From: an uncultured beta proteobacterium
Lineage (GTDB): Bacteria > Pseudomonadota > Gammaproteobacteria > Burkholderiales > Burkholderiaceae
Direction of reading: 5' to 3'
Assembly (NCBI GenBank): GCA_903930665.1
Contig: CAIYZI010000203.1
Location: forward strand, 1-37,271
Length of the DNA: 37,271 nt
This document shows, in pieces, positions 33,185 through 37,271 of this stretch (positions within the stretch are counted from its first letter, which is position 1; each line of letters starts with the position of its first letter). Position numbers and translations under genes: made by a program. The notes below the pieces were generated by a model. That model worked only from the letters and a program-made list of their open reading frames with translations. It had not been told where the DNA came from and ran no database searches.

Positions 33185-34540
33185 ATGAGGATATTCTTAT
33201 CCTGTCTTTTTTGGCTGGCAAATCTACATTTTGCCTATGCTGTTTCGCTTTTCGGCGGCGGTAATGTCGGCATTCCACTCCCCTCAACACAAACGGCTAC
33301 GATACAGGCAAATTTAGCGTCAACTAGCTTCACGATACCAATAAATTTTATCGGAGCCAGCATCGAACTATCTGATGCCATAGCCGATAATGTTTATGTC
33401 CCATCAAACACATCTCTTATCAACGTTTTCAAAGCTTTGTTTACAGGTAACGGTTGTATTCTGCGTTACGGCGGAAGTAGCGAAGATACCACCGTTCCCC
33501 CTGCGCTTACCCAAGCCATCGCAAATGATATTGCCGGTTTTACGCAAAATGTCGGTTGCAAAATGCACTATGGGCTTGACGGCTACGCCAACAACCCGAC
33601 TGTGGCGGCTACACAAGCTGGCTATATCATCAATGCCATGGGGGTTGGTAATGTGAGCTTTGCCATTGGCAACGAACCTGATTTATGGGGTCTTGGATAT
33701 GCGGCTTATGGAACGATCTTTAATGCCGCTGAAGCGTATGTTCTTGCAGTCAATTCAAGCGCGACATTTGAGGGGCCAGAAGTAGCTTGCACCGGATGTG
33801 GAGGCGTAATCCAAGCATATCAAAACGCTACAGACAGAACACCTGCGCAAATGACGGCGGTAACGGGACATTATTATCCTTATGGACAACCCACAGCCAT
33901 ACCGACTTTTCAGCAAATGACGACATCGTGCAACAATGGAGATTTTTCAAGCTACACAAGTTATGCTTCGAATATGCGCATCAATGAAAGTAATGCAGTG
34001 GCTGGGGGCGGACTGCCGGGGCTGAATGATCGCATGGCATCGGCATCATGGTACATCTGTGTTTCCTCGATCCTAGCAAAACTAGGGTATATCGGGTACA
34101 GCAACCACAATCATATCGGATCGTATTACAATCTTTACCACGAAAATGGTGACACAACATGGACACCAAACCCAGTCTTTTACGGCGCGTATCTTTTCAC
34201 GCGGTTACTGGGGCAGACCATTATTTCAACTACGAACACTAATCTTGATGCGAATGCTAGTGTGATTGCTACCCTAAATTCAAACAGCAAAGCCAACATT
34301 CTTGTCGCCAACAATAACTGGACAACCAATCTAACATTCAAGCCAACCGAAACGGGGACGTGGTCTAACGGAACCGTTCTTCTCTTAAACGGCGCGTCGT
34401 GCGCGGAGATTAATCCCACACTTGGAGGGTCGTCTTTCGGTGAAGGCGCGGCATGGTCAGGCACAACAACACCAATAACAAACGGCCAGACAGTGACGAT
34501 ACCGCCCTGTGGCGCGGCACTGGTGAGTATTACATCTTGA
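33185..34540 (+). CDS. Secreted GH79-like glycoside hydrolase
   Basis: The 451-residue protein has a Sec signal peptide (RIFLSCLFWLANLHFAYA, cut near residue 19). A TIM-barrel enzyme of glycosidase clan GH-A follows: FIGASIELSD near 55-64, FAIGNEPDLWG with E164 as the likely acid/base, TGHYYPYG with H229, and MRINESN with E268 as the likely nucleophile. The order NEP, GHYY and NES, and a C-terminal beta domain (about 370-451), fits the heparanase/beta-glucuronidase family GH79. It probably cuts a uronic-acid-containing or related polysaccharide outside the cytoplasm. It lies right after fibre genes, suggesting a capsule or matrix depolymerase. Family level is likely; substrate is unknown. Confidence 0.75.
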   Translation: MRIFLSCLFWLANLHFAYAVSLFGGGNVGIPLPSTQTATIQANLASTSFTIPINFIGASIELSDAIADNVYVPSNTSLINVFKALFTGNGCILRYGGSSEDTTVPPALTQAIANDIAGFTQNVGCKMHYGLDGYANNPTVAATQAGYIINAMGVGNVSFAIGNEPDLWGLGYAAYGTIFNAAEAYVLAVNSSATFEGPEVACTGCGGVIQAYQNATDRTPAQMTAVTGHYYPYGQPTAIPTFQQMTTSCNNGDFSSYTSYASNMRINESNAVAGGGLPGLNDRMASASWYICVSSILAKLGYIGYSNHNHIGSYYNLYHENGDTTWTPNPVFYGAYLFTRLLGQTIISTTNTNLDANASVIATLNSNSKANILVANNNWTTNLTFKPTETGTWSNGTVLLLNGASCAEINPTLGGSSFGEGAAWSGTTTPITNGQTVTIPPCGAALVSITS

Positions 34541-34678
34541 CGCTTTTCCTCAAACTCCTCGGCCAATTCCGACCCCGCAACCTCCCGATTGGCGACAATG
34601 GCTGTAAGCGAGGTTGCTGATTTGATACAAGGGGGATAGAAATAAAACGTGCCTTTAACCAACTAACAGAGGAATACC
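34541..34678 (+). other. Intergenic region with long-loop inverted repeat
   Basis: GCAACCTC (34577-34584) and GAGGTTGC (34610-34617) form a perfect 8-bp inverted repeat with a 25-base loop and no T-run. GAGGAA lies shortly before the next ATG. The gap separates the GH79-like gene from the lysis region. No gene or clear promoter was seen. Confidence 0.35.
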
Positions 34679-35098
34679 ATGAGCATCATCACCAGCATTG
34701 AAACTTACTTTGAACGTGTCCTCGGCGGAACGGAAAAGAAAGCCGTTATCCTCGAACAGGAAGTTATCGACTTCCTAACCCCGCTCGGCCAGCAGATTCA
34801 AGCTACCGCCCTCACGCTCGGCAAGCAGGACTTGACGGCTGGCTTGAAGGTCTTGAAGGATGCGGTCACTACGGCTGTTGCAGCTGGTGCTACGGCAGCG
34901 GCAACGGGTGCAAGCCCTGTGGCAGCGGCAGAAGCGGCTTTCCTCACTACGGGGGCGGCAGAAGGGCAGACGGCGCTAAACAACGCCGAGGCGGGGGCTA
35001 TCAAGGCCGGAGTGGCTATCGCTCAACAGGCTGCGGCTGAGCTCGCGGGAAACGCTGCACCTACCGCAGCGGCAGACACGCCAACAACTGCTGGTTAA
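34679..35098 (+). CDS. Ala-rich hypothetical protein before lysis genes
   Basis: The 139-residue protein has a normal-looking first 60 residues (SIETYFERVLGGTEKKAVILEQ). After that it is about half alanine with Thr, Gly and Val (for example AVAAGATAAATGASPVAAAEAA). The Ala-rich part could form a long helix or weak membrane-associated segment. Similar Ala-rich small proteins are common near phage lysis cassettes, but I cannot name a function. Confidence 0.55.
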   Translation: MSIITSIETYFERVLGGTEKKAVILEQEVIDFLTPLGQQIQATALTLGKQDLTAGLKVLKDAVTTAVAAGATAAATGASPVAAAEAAFLTTGAAEGQTALNNAEAGAIKAGVAIAQQAAAELAGNAAPTAAADTPTTAG

Positions 35099-35108
35099 GG
35101 GTGATAAC

Positions 35109-35381
35109 ATGAAATACGTTGCAAATCCGGTAATCGTAGATGCATTCAAGATTGTCAGCGTCGCTGAAAAAGCGAATGCAGATTGTAGTTTGAATATAGC
35201 CCTAAGCAACGGAGATAATTACGTTGCTACGGCTGAAATGCTGTCGCGTATGATCCCCGTAGAAGGTGACTACCTCGTTCGCCAGTCTGATGGTTATGAA
35301 TACCTCAATCCAAAAGACGTGTTTGAAAGAAAGTATACCCAGATGGCTGATCCTATCCATAATCCAATGAAAGTTGCGTAA
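35109..35381 (+). CDS. Conserved small phage protein (GDYLV...YLNPKDVFERKY type)
   Basis: The 90-residue protein has VDAFKIVSV strands and EGDYLVRQSDGYEYLNPKDVF followed by ERKY (about 51-75). This C-terminal motif is widespread in small proteins encoded near phage lysis or tail genes. It probably forms a compact beta domain. No biochemical role is established that I can state. Confidence 0.65.
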   Translation: MKYVANPVIVDAFKIVSVAEKANADCSLNIALSNGDNYVATAEMLSRMIPVEGDYLVRQSDGYEYLNPKDVFERKYTQMADPIHNPMKVA

Positions 35382-35382
35382 C

Positions 35383-35802
35383 ATGGCAAACGCCGTCAGC
35401 ATCATCACAACCGCCCTTAACCTGTTCCAGCCTGACAAATCAGTTTGGGTTGGCGGTGGAGCTTCTGTTCTCGTCGTGGCTCTCGGAGCTGTTCTGGTGG
35501 CGTTGGGCGTTGCCATACCCCCTATCGGCATTCTCGGCCTCACCACGGCAACTCCGCTAACTATGGGCATGTTTACCGCCTTAGCTATTCCGGTTGGTCA
35601 TCTGGTCACGTCGCTTGTTCCTGCCACCAGAAAACAGCAGATTGACGCGCTAGCGGTCAAAATCGGCGTCGATGCAGAGCATCTAAAGAGCTTCATCCCG
35701 CAAGTCGTCGCGTCTTTCCCTCCGCAAACCAAGGATCAGGCGGTTGCTCAAGCCGCAGTATCCCCTCCAAACGACAGCTTTAATCAAGCACCTAAGGGCT
35801 AA
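35383..35802 (+). CDS. Putative holin-like membrane protein
   Basis: From ATG 35383 (an in-frame TTG at 35374 would overlap the previous gene) the product has 139 residues. It has one clear membrane segment, GASVLVVALGAVLVALGVA (about 26-44), and a second hydrophobic stretch (about 47-79). A charged, Gln/Pro-rich cytoplasmic-type tail follows. It sits two genes before the endolysin, the usual place for a holin that opens the inner membrane. No family match is certain, so the call rests on topology and position. Confidence 0.5.
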   Translation: MANAVSIITTALNLFQPDKSVWVGGGASVLVVALGAVLVALGVAIPPIGILGLTTATPLTMGMFTALAIPVGHLVTSLVPATRKQQIDALAVKIGVDAEHLKSFIPQVVASFPPQTKDQAVAQAAVSPPNDSFNQAPKG

Positions 35803-35804
35803 TC

Positions 35805-36029
35805 ATGCTGGATTCCGAAAAGCGAAAAATCGACGAGCAGAAGAAAATCTTCGATGCCATAACGAAACAATGGCTGGATGAAAAATTTCGCGATTTCGGG
35901 CGGTTTACATTTAAGGCAATCTTAGCTGTTATATTTATCGCCGTTTTGAAGTTGATTTTCAGCCTGCATTATTCGGATTTACGCGCACTTTTGGAAACAT
36001 CGGCGCAGGTTCAGGACTTGGCTAAGTAA
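35805..36029 (+). CDS. Single-pass membrane protein, possible holin or antiholin
   Basis: The 74-residue protein has a charged N-terminal helix (EKRKIDEQKKIFDAITKQWLDEKF), one membrane segment FKAILAVIFIAVLKLIFSL (about 36-54) and a short polar tail. It starts three bases after the preceding membrane protein and ends just before the endolysin. The ribosome site of the endolysin (GGAGG) follows. Holin, antiholin or lysis regulator are all possible. Confidence 0.55.
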   Translation: MLDSEKRKIDEQKKIFDAITKQWLDEKFRDFGRFTFKAILAVIFIAVLKLIFSLHYSDLRALLETSAQVQDLAK

Positions 36030-36052
36030 GGGCTGTACGATGGAGGTTCGAC

Positions 36053-36586
36053 ATGGGCTTTTGGTCTCAATTCCTCGCGTGGCTGCATCCTCCGGCGGTG
36101 AAGCCAGCGGTTATAAAGCCTGAGCCAATAATGATGCAGCCAACCGATAACCGCGCAGCCTTTCTAACCACGATTGCCATAAGCGAGGGTACGCAGGAAA
36201 TAGGCGACAGAGGCTATAATGCGCTCTTTGGTGGGCTTACCTTCACCAGCTATGCCGATCATCCCCGCAAGACATTCTTTATCCCCAGACTGAATATCAA
36301 AACTACCGCAGCCGGACGCTATCAAATCCTTGAACATATCTACGACTATTACAAAGCAATCCTAAAACTTCCTGATTTCTCACCGGATAGCCAAGATAAA
36401 ATAGCCTTAGAATTAATCAGGGAGTGTCAGGCACTTGCTGATGTAGATGCTGGCTACCTGAGCAGCGCAATTACAAAATGCTCTAGCCGTTGGGCTTCTT
36501 TTGCAGGAAATCACTATGGTCAGCCGACGACCCCGATGGGTGTGCTTATGGCTGCATTCTCTAAAGCGGGGGGCAAGTTAGCGTGA
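36053..36586 (+). CDS. Endolysin, lambda gpR-like lytic transglycosylase
   Basis: The 177-residue enzyme cuts glycan strands of peptidoglycan to burst the cell. The resemblance to lambda R is clear: AAFLTTIAISEGTQ with the probable catalytic E45, LTFTSYADHPRK, TTAAGRYQILEHIYDYYK, FSPDSQDKIALELIRE and CSSRWASFAGNHYGQ, in that order. This is family GH104. The first 30 residues are an extra hydrophobic/Pro-rich segment (GFWSQFLAWLHPP) without a usable signal-peptide cleavage site, so release through a holin is expected. Confidence 0.9.
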   Translation: MGFWSQFLAWLHPPAVKPAVIKPEPIMMQPTDNRAAFLTTIAISEGTQEIGDRGYNALFGGLTFTSYADHPRKTFFIPRLNIKTTAAGRYQILEHIYDYYKAILKLPDFSPDSQDKIALELIRECQALADVDAGYLSSAITKCSSRWASFAGNHYGQPTTPMGVLMAAFSKAGGKLA

Positions 36587-36780
36587 AAGTTCAACCCCTC
36601 CACAAAATCCTCATCGAGCAGGACAAACGCCAGTTATGGCGGGTTGTGGCCGTACCGACGACCTGCACGGGATTGAGCAGGGATAGGCATACCGTGCTGT
36701 CTGATCCATACGAAACCACTAAGGCAGCAAGGCCGATGCTTGAGTTGGCTTTGAAGGCTATGACGTGGGTGGTTGGCTAG
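36583..36780 (+). CDS. Small hypothetical protein after endolysin
   Basis: A GTG at 36583 overlaps the endolysin stop (GTGA). The 65-residue product has KVQPLHKILIEQDKRQLWRVV, a Cys/Arg-rich middle and a C-terminal helix ARPMLELALKAMTWVV. It sits where an Rz-type spanin would be, but shows neither an N-terminal membrane anchor nor a lipobox. The function is unknown. Confidence 0.45.
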   Translation: MKVQPLHKILIEQDKRQLWRVVAVPTTCTGLSRDRHTVLSDPYETTKAARPMLELALKAMTWVVG

Positions 36781-36801
36781 GATTGGTTATCAGGTTGCGG
36801 A

Positions 36802-36891
36802 TTAACCCAGCAAGCGATGTTTGCCGCGACCAAGTTCCCAGTGGCGGTCAGCCATATTTTCTATTTCTTGGTCAAGAATTATATCACTCAT
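36802..36891 (-). CDS. Very small leftward ORF (29 residues)
   Basis: ATG at 36891 overlaps the stop of the upstream leftward gene (ATGA). A GGAGAAGGG stretch lies just before it. The product is 29 residues, starting MSDIILDQEIENMADRHWEL and basic at the end. Stop-start overlap plus a good ribosome site are the evidence. The length makes it uncertain. Confidence 0.4.
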   Translation of the reverse strand: MSDIILDQEIENMADRHWELGRGKHRLLG

Positions 36892-37205
36892 TTCCCTTCT
36901 CCTATCTTGGCAATGGCTGCGCGTATTGCTTTCACAACGGCCTGATTATCTTCATCGTCCGTTGCTGATGGCACAAGGTCGCGCAAATATAGGTCGCACC
37001 ATTTGAGCATTTGTTTCGGCGTGATGTCGCCCAACTCCGGCAGCACCATCCCATCATCCACCTGCTCGGTGGCGGCGAGGGCTTGTCCGGCAACCTCTTT
37101 TGCTTCTTCGATTGCATCAACAGCGGACTCTGATGCACCATTCCAGTATTCGTAAATCGTCTGCATATTATCGCGCAGCAGCTTGATCGCTTCTTGTGGG
37201 GTCAT
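36888..37205 (-). CDS. Acidic leftward hypothetical protein, possibly 5'-partial
   Basis: From ATG 37205 the product has 105 residues, strongly acidic and helical (TPQEAIKLLRDNMQTIYEYW, SAVDAIEEAKEVAGQALAA), with KQMLKWCDLYLRDLV and DNQAVVKAIRAAIAKIG later. The same frame stays open to the window edge and would add a CGKRLGDGIHTC segment, so the real start may lie outside. It transcribes toward the lysis genes and probably marks the end of the early region. Confidence 0.6.
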   Translation of the reverse strand: MTPQEAIKLLRDNMQTIYEYWNGASESAVDAIEEAKEVAGQALAATEQVDDGMVLPELGDITPKQMLKWCDLYLRDLVPSATDDEDNQAVVKAIRAAIAKIGEGK

Positions 37206-37271
37206 GGCTTCACTATTCCTTTTCTGCGGCGAGCAGGTGTGAATGCCGTCGCCAAGACGCTTGCCGCAAGA

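Noticed and set aside
29418..34540. Diversity-generating retroelement, as in BPP-1
   Set aside because: The head genes resemble BPP-1, but no reverse transcriptase, template/variable repeat pair or C-type lectin end was seen in the fibre region.
36781..36801. Terminator between convergent lysis and leftward genes
   Set aside because: Only a 5-bp GGTTA/TAACC pair with a long loop was found and no T-run.

Overview
The window is a 37-kb piece of a double-stranded DNA tailed phage with a short, podovirus-type tail. It carries the packaging, head, tail, receptor-binding and lysis genes, and nearly all of them run rightward. By eye the sequence is moderately AT-rich. No tRNA, integrase, polymerase, reverse transcriptase or CRISPR array was seen. 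A lambda R-type endolysin, a lipobox lipoprotein and three Sec signal peptides point to a Gram-negative host. The host taxon cannot be fixed from the sequence.

Layout. 1-138: promoter-like leader with a direct repeat. 139-1957: small and large terminase. 2026-4665: lipoprotein, a SAM methyltransferase and two glycosyltransferases. 4653-6006: seven very small, mostly overlapping genes. 6119-9550: GNAT-like protein, small pre-portal protein, portal and two small genes. 9426-10442: a leftward block holding a Bbp19-like protein, a helix-turn-helix protein and an unknown ORF, with its own strong promoter. 10563-16301: head module with scaffold, major capsid, Bbp16-type cement protein, several small proteins, a glycosyltransferase and a capsid-staple-like protein. 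16305-29317: T7-style tail and ejection proteins (adaptor, enlarged nozzle, gp13-, gp14-, gp15- and gp16-like). 29418-34540: tail fibre, fibre-assembly protein and three consecutive proteins with Sec signal peptides, the last a GH79-like glycosidase. 34679-36780: lysis region. 36802 to the right edge: leftward genes, probably the end of the early region.

The head resembles the Bordetella phage BPP-1 type (Bbp16/Bbp19 relatives), while the tail and internal core resemble T7. The internal proteins carry a lytic-transglycosylase-like domain (21732-24062) and an HExxH zinc-peptidase-like domain (24062-29317), both plausible helpers for moving DNA across the envelope.

The most unusual items are: (1) an out-of-frame 98-codon gene with a textbook Shine-Dalgarno inside the giant ejection protein; (2) three adjacent signal-peptide genes beside the tail fibre, including a putative secreted GH79-like glycoside hydrolase; (3) an inverted regulator/Bbp19 block in the middle of the head operon with a divergent promoter and palindrome; and (4) a methyltransferase and glycosyltransferase set, one member of which sits among the head genes.
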